5,190 nt of DNA from JBDHTS01 sp039808845 (GTDB lineage Bacteria; Pseudomonadota; Alphaproteobacteria; Micavibrionales; Micavibrionaceae). The position numbers were made by a program, and so were the translations under genes. The notes under the pieces are model-generated. The model saw only the letters and a list, made by a program, of their open reading frames with translations. It did no database searches and was not told the origin of the DNA. The DNA is taken from assembly GCA_039808845.1 (NCBI GenBank), contig JBDHTS010000122.1:1-5190 (forward strand), read 5' to 3'. Position 1 is the stretch's first letter. Every line of letters starts with the position of its first letter. Positions 1 to 5,190 of the stretch are shown in pieces.

Positions 1-704
1 ACCAGAGCCTTGAAGGATCCATCCGCTTTTTCATCGCCGGGTTCGAATTCCACGGAGTCCCTGCCGAAACCGAACGCAACGTTTTGCGCGCGCTGCAGCC
101 TGTCCCAGTCGGACGCCGCGACATACAGTTTGATGTTCTGGAAGTTGTCGACTTCCAGGACATGGGTGCGTTCAGGAATGGGCGGCACGATACTGCCGAT
201 GTCCGCGACGCGTTCCAGCGCGCCGTCCCTGATCAGTTTTTTGCGCTCGGCGGGCAGCAGGAAACGGATCATATGTTCCGGCAGAATTTGAAGAGAGCGG
301 AACTGGCTGCCCAGGGAATTGGTCGTCGTCAGGCGGTAAAGGGCTTTAATGCGATTTTTGACGTAGGACAGTTCCAGGCCGTTGCTGGTTCCGCCCGCGA
401 AGATATTGTCGCCAAGATCCGCGAAAAAGAAATCGTTGCGCGCGTTGTTGACGGTGCCTTCCTTACGGTCCGGCGGCGCGCAGTTGATGGCCAGGGCCAG
501 GCGGCCGGGGCGTTCGCTGTTATGAATCAGTTCGGAAACGGCGACGCCGATATCGAGCGTGCTGGTCGCCGGCTCGACATGGATATGCGTGCCGCGCAGC
601 CTGTAACGGCCGACATGCTTCACATAGGCGGATTCGACCTTCAGCCGCGCGTTGCGGTCGGTCGTATCGGTGATATGGACGATATGCGTGGCGATCCGGG
701 CCAT
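1..704 (-). CDS. Partial gene, SAM hydroxide adenosyltransferase/halogenase-like (DUF62-like) protein, C-terminus beyond window
   Basis: The minus strand is open from an ATG at 704-702 to the left edge, giving 234 residues with no stop; the 3' end lies outside. A Shine-Dalgarno sequence (AAGGAAG, 5 bases from its AGGA core to the ATG) supports this start. The predicted order of elements recalls the COG1912 family, which cleaves SAM to adenosine and methionine: a beta strand with 'HITDTT' (9-14, compare 'TLTTDFG'), a strand 'LALAINCAPPD' (69-79) where the family has 'VVDPGVG', 'FAGGTSNGLEL' (102-112, compare 'GPDNGLLS'), and a C-terminal-domain strand 'HVLEVDNFQNI' (181-191, compare 'IDRFGNLITN'). 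The match is by pattern only. The usual catalytic Asp, Arg and His positions do not look conserved, so the protein may be inactive, use another substrate, or belong to a related uncharacterised family. It is transcribed divergently from the methionine S-methyltransferase-like gene. I am sure it is a gene, much less sure of its function. Confidence 0.6.
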   Translation of the reverse strand, partial: MARIATHIVHITDTTDRNARLKVESAYVKHVGRYRLRGTHIHVEPATSTLDIGVAVSELIHNSERPGRLALAINCAPPDRKEGTVNNARNDFFFADLGDNIFAGGTSNGLELSYVKNRIKALYRLTTTNSLGSQFRSLQILPEHMIRFLLPAERKKLIRDGALERVADIGSIVPPIPERTHVLEVDNFQNIKLYVAASDWDRLQRAQNVAFGFGRDSVEFEPGDEKADGSFKAL

Positions 705-707
705 GAT

Positions 708-714
708 CTTCCTT
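708..714 (-). promoter_or_regulatory. Ribosome binding site of the left-edge gene
   Basis: On the minus strand AAGGAAG lies just upstream of the ATG at 704-702, with 5 bases between the AGGA core and the start codon. It fixes the start of the partial gene and supports a real minus-strand gene rather than the open plus-strand frame that overlaps it. Confidence 0.6.
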
Positions 715-774
715 GTTTGACAGGAACTTGGCATATCCGGGGGCCGGAAAGCAATATCTTGCTGCATAAAAAGT

Positions 775-803
775 TTGACAGTCCGGCTGCTATTTTATAT
801 GAA
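775..803 (+). promoter_or_regulatory. Candidate sigma-70 promoter for the SMM-cycle operon
   Basis: A perfect -35 hexamer TTGACA at 775-780 is followed after 17 bases by TATGAA at 798-803, which matches four of six -10 positions. The site is in an AT-rich stretch and points toward the methyltransferase gene, giving a leader of roughly 145-150 bases. No start-site data; the -10 is weak, so this is a candidate only. Confidence 0.35.
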
Positions 804-844
804 AATCTATGCCTTCTTTTCGCGCCACGATGATAATGCGCCCC

Positions 845-867
845 GGCAGAAGCTAAGACCTTCTGCC
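845..867. repeat. Perfect inverted repeat in the leader (8-bp stem, 7-base loop)
   Basis: Arms GGCAGAAG (845-852) and CTTCTGCC (860-867) are exact reverse complements around the loop ctaagac. No T-tract follows on either strand, so it is not a normal intrinsic terminator. It could be an RNA hairpin in the operon leader or an operator for a dimeric regulator. Two smaller hairpins follow: GCCG/CGGC at 873-884 and TGGCG/CGCCA at 916-929. Confidence 0.5.
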
Positions 868-898
868 TTCAAGCCGTATTCGGCAAAAACCTCAAAAT

Positions 899-958
899 AT
901 GAATTCTAACCAAGCTGGCGGATACGCCATGGCCTGTTTGTTTCTGGAGGAAATATAA
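899..958 (+). other. Candidate 19-codon upstream ORF coupled to the methyltransferase start
   Basis: An ATG at 899-901 opens a 19-codon frame ending in TAA at 956-958; the terminal A is also the first base of the methyltransferase ATG (TAATG). A second in-frame ATG is at 929. The first ATG has no visible ribosome binding site, and the downstream gene's strong GGAGG lies within this ORF. The overlap could couple translation or could be chance. The peptide (begins MNSNQAGG, ends LEEI) resembles nothing I know. Confidence 0.2.
946..950 (+). promoter_or_regulatory. Strong ribosome binding site of the methyltransferase gene
   Basis: GGAGG is followed by a 7-base spacer (aaatata) and the ATG at 958. 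This near-ideal Shine-Dalgarno sequence decides the start of the methyltransferase gene. Confidence 0.8.
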
Positions 959-1809
959 TGACATTAGGTACGGCTTTCCGGGACTCCGGAAAAAGCAATG
1001 TAATAAGGCTAAAGGAGATTTTCCCTGTAGCCACGCGCAATATGATTATCCTGCGACCATCCAATTTATTTGATCCTGATGAATGGACGATAGCGTTGGC
1101 TTCGGGCCTTATTAAACTTTCCCAGAAAGGGTTTTTTAAAGAAAAATCGATTTTTGAAGTTGGTGCGGGTACAGGCGTGAATATTGCGGGTTTGCGAACT
1201 TTGCCAAACCCGCCTGCACATATTGCCGCATCTGACCTATGCGCCGATTCCATCCGGGTGTCGGCAGAGCTTGCAAGAATGAATAATTGGGACGTTCCAT
1301 TATATCATTCCGACTTGTTAAGCCAGGTTCCCGATATGGCTTTGCGCGATTGCGATCAAATCATCGCGTGCATTCCGCAGGTTCCGGGAGAACTGGATTT
1401 AGCCAAAAAAGACAACATGGCGCATTATTACAGACCAACAGGGCACGCATGGGATCTTTTTGGCCTCGGGCTTAATGCAAGGCTTTTAGAGCAGGTTGCG
1501 GAGAGAGCGCCGCAGGCGGGCGTCACGTTGAATCTATCCGGCAGGCCTGGTCTTGAGCGCCTCAGGATGCTTTTCATGCAGCATGGCTATGAGCCACAAG
1601 TTACACATGAAGCAATGGTTTCGCAGCATATGGATACTTCTCTCGCTACCTTGGCGCAGCTTGAACAAAACGGATGCCAGCCATTTGAATTTTTTGAAGA
1701 TGAATCAGGGGAGCATCCAATGACTGCGGCTGAGGCGGAAGGAAGACGACTTGAAACAAAGCCTGTCTTTCACAAAATTTATGTCCTGACGGCTCCAGGG
1801 AGAAGCTAA
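958..1809 (+). CDS. Methionine S-methyltransferase-like enzyme (bacterial MmtN/plant MMT N-terminal domain type)
   Basis: This 283-residue class I SAM-dependent methyltransferase probably converts methionine plus SAM to S-methylmethionine plus SAH in the cytoplasm. Visible motifs: SAM-binding motif I VGAGTG (68-73), acidic motif II 'AASDL' (D93), 'HSDLL' (117-121) and motif IV 'CIPQ' (138-141). The C-terminal half is most telling: 'FGLGLNAR' (168-175), 'SGRPG' (194-198), 'HMDT' (224-227), 'FEFF' (243-246) follow the order I recall in plant methionine S-methyltransferase (CIPQ, FGLGLIAR, GGRPG, ADTD, FEFF). The plant enzyme's C-terminal aminotransferase-like domain is absent, as in the single-domain bacterial enzymes called MmtN. 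A GGAGG ribosome binding site fixes the start. The stop overlaps the next gene's ATG (TAATG), and that gene encodes the enzyme that consumes S-methylmethionine, which strengthens the substrate call. The gene is poorer in GC than its neighbours, suggesting horizontal transfer. A related methyltransferase acting on another thioether or a small molecule is not excluded. Confidence 0.78.
   Translation: MTLGTAFRDSGKSNVIRLKEIFPVATRNMIILRPSNLFDPDEWTIALASGLIKLSQKGFFKEKSIFEVGAGTGVNIAGLRTLPNPPAHIAASDLCADSIRVSAELARMNNWDVPLYHSDLLSQVPDMALRDCDQIIACIPQVPGELDLAKKDNMAHYYRPTGHAWDLFGLGLNARLLEQVAERAPQAGVTLNLSGRPGLERLRMLFMQHGYEPQVTHEAMVSQHMDTSLATLAQLEQNGCQPFEFFEDESGEHPMTAAEAEGRRLETKPVFHKIYVLTAPGRS
1798..1802 (+). 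promoter_or_regulatory. Ribosome binding site of the homocysteine methyltransferase gene, inside the upstream gene
   Basis: GGGAG lies in the last codons of the methyltransferase gene, 6 bases before the ATG at 1809. With the TAATG overlap at 1807-1811 it supports translational coupling of the two genes. Confidence 0.55.
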
Positions 1810-2720
1810 TGCCCCAGAATGGCTTTGAAAGTTTTTTGGCGCGGGAAGCTCTGATCCTTTTCCCCGGTGGCATGGGCACGGAGTTGCAGCGGCGCGGTTA
1901 CCAAACGGCCCTGCCGCTGTGGTCGGCGCAGGCGAATCTCGACGCGTATGATCTGGTGCGGCGGATCCATCGGGATTATTTCGACGCGGGCGCGGATATC
2001 GTCATCACCAATACGTTTCGCACCACGCCGCATACATTCGCGAAGATCGGGCGGGCGGACGAGGCGCATGAGGCGTTGAAGCGCGTGGTCAGCGCCGCGC
2101 GGGATGCGCGCGATGCCGTTTCGGGGCGTAAGGCTTTTATCGGCGGCTCCTTTGCGCCGCTGGAGGATTGTTACAGTCCCGAACTGGTGCCGGAACGAAA
2201 TGTTCTGGAACAGGAGCACGGGCGGCAGGCGGAATGGCTGGCGGAGGAGGGTGTCGATTTCCTGATCCCCGAAACGATCAATGACCTGACCGAGGCGAAG
2301 GCGATGACGCGCGCGGCTTCGGCAACAGGGCTGCCCTTTATCGTCAGTTTCGTCGTGCGGGAGGATGGCAGCCTGCTGAGCGGCGATACGCTGGCGGACG
2401 CCATTCGTGAAACGGATATGTCGGGGCGCGCGGGGGTGATGATCAATTGCCGCCCCATCGACACGCTGAACAAGGCGTTTCCGGTTTTAAAATCCCATTA
2501 CGAAGGCTCCTGCGGCCTGTATGCCAACGGCATCGGGCGGCCCGACGACGCGCTGGGCTGGGTTTTCGACGATAGCACGGACAGCATCGCGAAATACACC
2601 GAGGCCGCGCTGAACTGGCAAAAGGCGGGCGCGCGGATCATCGGCGGATGCTGCGGCACCACGCCGGAGTATATTCGAGCGCTGCGCGCGGCATTGCCGA
2701 AGGACAGGAAAGCCGCTTGA
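1809..2720 (+). CDS. Homocysteine S-methyltransferase (S-methylmethionine-dependent type)
   Basis: This 303-residue cytoplasmic enzyme of the zinc-dependent homocysteine S-methyltransferase family (MmuM/HMT/BHMT type TIM barrel) moves a methyl group from a sulfonium donor, probably S-methylmethionine, to homocysteine, giving methionine. Visible family motifs: 'GGMGTEL' (20-26), 'TNTF' (67-70), 'PET' (154-156), 'INC' with zinc ligand C214, and 'GGCCGT' (279-284) with zinc ligands C281 and C282. Length is normal for the family and both ends look complete. One oddity: the Asp usually before GG in the first motif, which contacts homocysteine in relatives, is replaced by Pro19. The ATG overlaps the stop of the methionine S-methyltransferase-like gene, so the pair would make and use S-methylmethionine in one operon. 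GC is high, like the housekeeping genes and unlike the gene before it. The methyl donor is inferred from family and context; betaine or another sulfonium compound is possible. Confidence 0.9.
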   Translation: MPQNGFESFLAREALILFPGGMGTELQRRGYQTALPLWSAQANLDAYDLVRRIHRDYFDAGADIVITNTFRTTPHTFAKIGRADEAHEALKRVVSAARDARDAVSGRKAFIGGSFAPLEDCYSPELVPERNVLEQEHGRQAEWLAEEGVDFLIPETINDLTEAKAMTRAASATGLPFIVSFVVREDGSLLSGDTLADAIRETDMSGRAGVMINCRPIDTLNKAFPVLKSHYEGSCGLYANGIGRPDDALGWVFDDSTDSIAKYTEAALNWQKAGARIIGGCCGTTPEYIRALRAALPKDRKAA

Positions 2721-2750
2721 CGCCGCCGCGGGCGCTTCTATCATCGAACC

Positions 2751-3770
2751 ATGAAACTCACCTTCCGCCAGATCGAGCCCTTCGTGCGCAAGCCCGATCC
2801 GCAGGCGCGTGTCATCCTCGTCTATGGGCCTGACGTCGGCCTGGTGAAGGAGCGCGCCGCGATGATCGGCCGGACGGTGGTGGCCGATCTGAACGATCCG
2901 TTTAACGCCGTAACGCTGACCGCCGCGATGATCGACGGCGATCCGGCCCGTCTGCAGGACGAGGCGTCCGCGATGTCGATGTTGGGCGGCAATCGCCTGA
3001 TCCGGATCGAGGACGCGGGCGACGGTCTGACACCCTTGTTGAAAGACTATCTCGCAAGGCCGAGCGCGCAGAACCTTGTCGTGATCGAGGCGGGCGCGCT
3101 CGGCGCGAAATCCCCCTTGCGCGCCTTGTGTGAAAAATCGCCTGCGGCTGCGGCCTTGCCCTGTTATGTCGAGGAAGGCCGCGATCTGGCCGCCCTGATC
3201 CGTGAAACGGTTCAGGATGCCGGTTTTTCCATCGAACCCGACGCAGTCGGCTGGCTGGCGCAGAATATCGCGGGCGACCGGCAGCGCGCCCGTTCAGAAC
3301 TGGACAAGCTGATCCTTTACATGGGGCCGGGACAGGGAGGCCGCATCACCCTGGACGATGCGGCAGCCTGTTGCGGGGAGGCGGGGACGGCGGGGCTCGA
3401 CGACCTCACGCAGGCCGTGGCGTCAGCTCAACCGGAGGTTGTTTTGCGCTGTTATGCCCAGCTGATGCAGGAAGGCGTTGCGGCTGTGGCTGTATTGCGC
3501 GCCCTTCAAGGCCATTTTCGCCGCCTGCATCTGACCCAGAGCCGGATGGAAACCGGCATGCCCGCCGAGGAGGCGATGAAGCGCCTGAGTCCGCCGGTTT
3601 TCTTCAAGCAGGAAGACAGTTTCAAGGCGCAGCTGCGGCGCTGGGGTCTCCGGCAGATCGAGGGCGTTCTGCAGCGGCTTACACTGCTGGAAGCGCAGAC
3701 CAAGCAGACCGGCACGCCGGTCGAAACGCTGTGCGGGCAGGCTTTGCTGTCCTTAAGCCGCCGAAGCTGA
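2751..3770 (+). CDS. holA: DNA polymerase III subunit delta
   Basis: This 339-residue protein is the delta subunit of the replicative clamp loader, which opens the beta sliding clamp and loads it onto primed DNA. Support: the N-terminal 'VILVYGPDVGLVKERA' (21-36) typical of alphaproteobacterial HolA, 'LIRIEDAGDGL' (83-93), 'NLVVIEAGALGAKSPLRAL' (108-126), the 'GDRQRARSELDKLILY' region (175-190), and the C-terminal collar-domain pattern with 'PPVFFKQEDSF' (281-291) and 'QLRRW' (294-298). Length is normal. The start is chosen from the family-typical MKLT opening, since no good ribosome binding site precedes it. It lies 30 bases after the homocysteine methyltransferase gene on the same strand with no clear terminator or promoter between, so it may be co-transcribed. 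It ends 5 bases from the convergent parB. In many alphaproteobacteria holA follows leuS and lptE, which are absent here. Confidence 0.93.
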   Translation: MKLTFRQIEPFVRKPDPQARVILVYGPDVGLVKERAAMIGRTVVADLNDPFNAVTLTAAMIDGDPARLQDEASAMSMLGGNRLIRIEDAGDGLTPLLKDYLARPSAQNLVVIEAGALGAKSPLRALCEKSPAAAALPCYVEEGRDLAALIRETVQDAGFSIEPDAVGWLAQNIAGDRQRARSELDKLILYMGPGQGGRITLDDAAACCGEAGTAGLDDLTQAVASAQPEVVLRCYAQLMQEGVAAVAVLRALQGHFRRLHLTQSRMETGMPAEEAMKRLSPPVFFKQEDSFKAQLRRWGLRQIEGVLQRLTLLEAQTKQTGTPVETLCGQALLSLSRRS

Positions 3771-3775
3771 AACCA

Positions 3776-4690
3776 TCATTTCGGATTTTTCGACAGACGG
3801 CGCAGCACTTCGTCCAGCTGGTCGAGCGAGCGGAAGTCGATTTTCAGCAAACCCGCGCCGCCGCTGCGCATATCGATGGAGACTTTCATGCCCAGCGTGG
3901 CGGACATTTCGGCTTCCAGCGCCAGCGTGTCGATATCCTTTTCCGGTCTTGATTTCGCGGCGCGTGGCTTGGCGGCATGATCGGCGGCCAGGCGCTCCGC
4001 CTCCCGCACGTTCAAACCGGCTTCGACGATTTTCTGCGCCAGCGCGGCGGGATCGGCGGCGGTGATCAAGGCCCGCGCGTGACCGGCGGAGAGTTTTCCC
4101 TGACGCAAATATTCCTGGACGCTTTCCGGCAGATTAAGGAGACGCACCATGTTGGCGACATGGCTGCGGCTTTTGCCGAGCGCCGCGGCCAGCTTTTCCT
4201 GCGTGTGGCTGAATTCGTCCATCAGGCGGCGGTAACCGGCGGCTTCCTCGATCGCGTTCAGATCCTGGCGCTGAAGGTTTTCGATCAGGGCGACTTCCAG
4301 CGCGGTGACATCGTCGAAATTCCGAACCAGAATCGGCACTTCGTGCAGCTGGGCTTTCTGTGCCGCGCGCCAGCGGCGTTCGCCGGCTATGATTTCATAG
4401 TGTCCTGCCTCGCCCGGTTTTTCGCGCACCAGGATCGGCTGCAGAATGCCGTGAACGGCGATGGACCGCGACAATTCATCGAGCGCATCGGGATCCATGG
4501 CGCCGCGCGGCTGGAATTCGCCGGGTTCCAACTGGTCGATACCCACCGTGCGGCGTGAAGGTCCGGCAGCCGGCGCCTGTTCCTGCACATCGGCGGAAAG
4601 CGCCACCGCGACATCCTCATCATCCTCGAACAGGGCGGACAAGCCCCGGCCAAGGCCGCGTTTTTTCGATTTCAAAGCCGTTTTTTCCAT
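3776..4690 (-). CDS. parB: Chromosome partitioning protein ParB
   Basis: This 304-residue protein is the CTP-dependent DNA clamp that loads at parS sites near the origin and works with ParA to segregate chromosomes. Domains in order: a basic N-terminal tail with 'KRGLGRGLSALF' (10-21), the usual ParA-contacting motif; the ParB/Srx nucleotide-binding domain (about 49-150) with 'GERRWRAA' (103-110) and 'ENLQRQDLNAIEEA' (137-150); a helix-turn-helix 'TQEKLAAALGKSRSHVANMVRLLNLP' region (163-188) that binds parS; and a C-terminal dimerisation segment ending 'LLKIDFRSLDQLDEVLRRL' (281-299). Length and all key motifs are normal. The ATG lies 23 bases after the parA stop, so the two form an operon; the ribosome binding site is weak (GGAAA). 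No parS site was found in this window. Confidence 0.96.
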   Translation of the reverse strand: MEKTALKSKKRGLGRGLSALFEDDEDVAVALSADVQEQAPAAGPSRRTVGIDQLEPGEFQPRGAMDPDALDELSRSIAVHGILQPILVREKPGEAGHYEIIAGERRWRAAQKAQLHEVPILVRNFDDVTALEVALIENLQRQDLNAIEEAAGYRRLMDEFSHTQEKLAAALGKSRSHVANMVRLLNLPESVQEYLRQGKLSAGHARALITAADPAALAQKIVEAGLNVREAERLAADHAAKPRAAKSRPEKDIDTLALEAEMSATLGMKVSIDMRSGGAGLLKIDFRSLDQLDEVLRRLSKNPK

Positions 4691-4713
4691 GGTTCGGTTT
4701 CCGGTTTAAAAGT

Positions 4714-5190
4714 TCAGGCCGCCTGCGTCGAGGGGCCGGGTTCGCGTTCACGCTTCAGGATTTCCTTTGCCAGCTGAATATAGGCCTGGGCGCCGGGACA
4801 TCCCATATCATAGACGATGGCCGGGAGGCCGTGGGACGGCGCTTCCGAAACGCGCACGTTCCGGGGAATGACCGTCTTGTAAACCTTGTCGCCGAAGAAG
4901 GTCCGCACATCGTTCGCCACCATCATCGAGAGATTGTTCCGGCGGTCGAACATGGTGAGCAGGACGCCGTGGATTTCCAGTTCCTCATTATAATGTTTGC
5001 GCACCCGTTCGATGGTTTTGACCAGATGGCTGAGGCCTTCCAGAGCGAAGAACTCGCACTGCAAGGGCACGACGATCGCGTCCGAAGCGACCAGGGCGTT
5101 CAGGGTCAGAAGGCTGAGCGAGGGCGGGCAGTCGATGATGACGTAATCGTAAGCCATCGGAATCCTGAGAGAATCGCGCAAGCGGAATTC
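4714..5190 (-). CDS. parA: Chromosome partitioning ATPase ParA, C-terminal part
   Basis: The 158 visible residues are the C-terminal part of the ParA/Soj Walker-type ATPase that binds the nucleoid and moves ParB-parS complexes. The gene runs off the right edge; about 100 N-terminal residues including the Walker A motif should lie beyond it. Visible motifs: Walker B 'YVIIDCPPSLSLLTLNAL' near the N-terminal edge of the fragment, 'PLQCEFFALEGLSHL' following it, and 'IPRNVRVSEAPSHG' in the C-terminal half, all close to the canonical chromosomal ParA. The frame stays open to the last base, and 'EFRLRDSL' upstream of Walker B reads as ordinary ParA sequence, so a TTG at 5181-5179 is internal and not a start. 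It is followed 23 bases later by parB. Confidence 0.95.
   Translation of the reverse strand, partial: EFRLRDSLRIPMAYDYVIIDCPPSLSLLTLNALVASDAIVVPLQCEFFALEGLSHLVKTIERVRKHYNEELEIHGVLLTMFDRRNNLSMMVANDVRTFFGDKVYKTVIPRNVRVSEAPSHGLPAIVYDMGCPGAQAYIQLAKEILKREREPGPSTQAA

Larger units (their letters stand above)
705..957. other. Divergent intergenic region, AT-rich core
   Basis: This gap of about 250 bases separates two divergent genes. Its centre (about 760-812) is clearly AT-rich compared with the flanks and probably holds promoters for both directions. The plus-side leader (about 840-957) contains three short inverted repeats and a short upstream ORF, listed separately. I could not match it to a known SAM-responsive riboswitch class by eye. 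Confidence 0.6.

Noticed and set aside
84..833. 249-codon plus-strand open frame
   Set aside because: It lies antisense to the minus-strand gene at 1-704, whose frame is open to the edge, has a good ribosome binding site and a plausible folded-protein pattern. The plus-strand product has shadow-like composition and no recognisable motif.
840..957. Known SAM-II, SAM-V or SAH riboswitch before the methyltransferase gene
   Set aside because: Hairpins exist, but I could not line them up with the conserved cores of these classes by eye; naming one would be a guess.
906..1253. 115-codon minus-strand open frame
   Set aside because: Antisense to the methyltransferase gene with no motif; it would overlap the leader and the well-supported gene start.
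2406..2415. CGTGAAACGG, like half of a parS site (also at 3201-3210)
   Set aside because: Both copies lack the matching left half of the palindrome and both encode Arg-Glu-Thr in genes, so they are coding coincidence.
2721..2750. GC-rich stretch between the HMT gene and holA as an intrinsic terminator
   Set aside because: The possible stem is short and irregular and no T-tract follows.
3371..3952. 193-codon plus-strand open frame across the holA/parB junction
   Set aside because: Arg-, Gly- and Ala-rich out-of-frame product over two well-identified genes.
3977..4558. 193-codon plus-strand open frame
   Set aside because: It is the antisense shadow of parB, which has every expected ParB motif.
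5179..5181. TTG as a start codon for a short ParA
   Set aside because: The frame stays open to the window end and the residues upstream continue normal ParA sequence, so the gene is cut by the window edge rather than starting here.
5185..5190. GAATTC at the window end as a cloning junction
   Set aside because: The same six bases occur at several internal places, and the ParA frame runs through without disturbance.

Overview
The window looks like chromosomal DNA from an alphaproteobacterium. The evidence is the gene content and protein style of its right half: a DNA polymerase III delta gene (holA) meeting a chromosomal parB tail to tail, with parA upstream of parB on the same strand. That ParB/ParA pair carries the motifs typical of chromosomal partition proteins. 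Most genes are GC-rich, about 66% in five sampled 60-base lines of the homocysteine methyltransferase gene. The genus cannot be told from this sequence.

Layout. Bases 1-704 (minus strand) hold the 5' part of a gene that runs off the left edge. Its product resembles, at a distance, the SAM hydroxide adenosyltransferase/SAM-dependent halogenase (DUF62, COG1912) fold. Bases 705-957 are a divergent intergenic region with an AT-rich block, a plausible plus-strand promoter, three short hairpins and a 19-codon upstream ORF. Bases 958-1809 (plus) encode a methyltransferase whose motifs match the N-terminal methyltransferase domain of plant methionine S-methyltransferase. Its stop codon overlaps the start of 1809-2720 (plus), a homocysteine S-methyltransferase. 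Then come holA (2751-3770, plus), parB (3776-4690, minus) and the C-terminal part of parA (4714-5190, minus).

How the genes work together. The two coupled genes at 958-2720 together encode what looks like a complete S-methylmethionine (SMM) cycle. The first enzyme would make SMM from methionine and SAM. The second would use SMM to methylate homocysteine, giving two methionines. The net reaction is SAM + homocysteine to SAH + methionine, a bypass that can drain SAM and restore methionine. This cycle is established in plants; a tightly coupled bacterial operon carrying both halves is the most interesting thing in the window. If the divergent gene at the left edge really belongs to the SAM-hydrolase family, the locus would be a small SAM/methionine balancing module next to the replication and partition genes. 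The methyltransferase gene is clearly poorer in GC (about 51% in sampled lines) than its neighbours, which suggests it was acquired horizontally and placed in front of a resident homocysteine methyltransferase gene.

The right half is standard housekeeping: clamp-loader delta subunit and ParAB chromosome partitioning. No RNA genes, insertion sequences, CRISPR arrays, parS site or convincing intrinsic terminators were seen.
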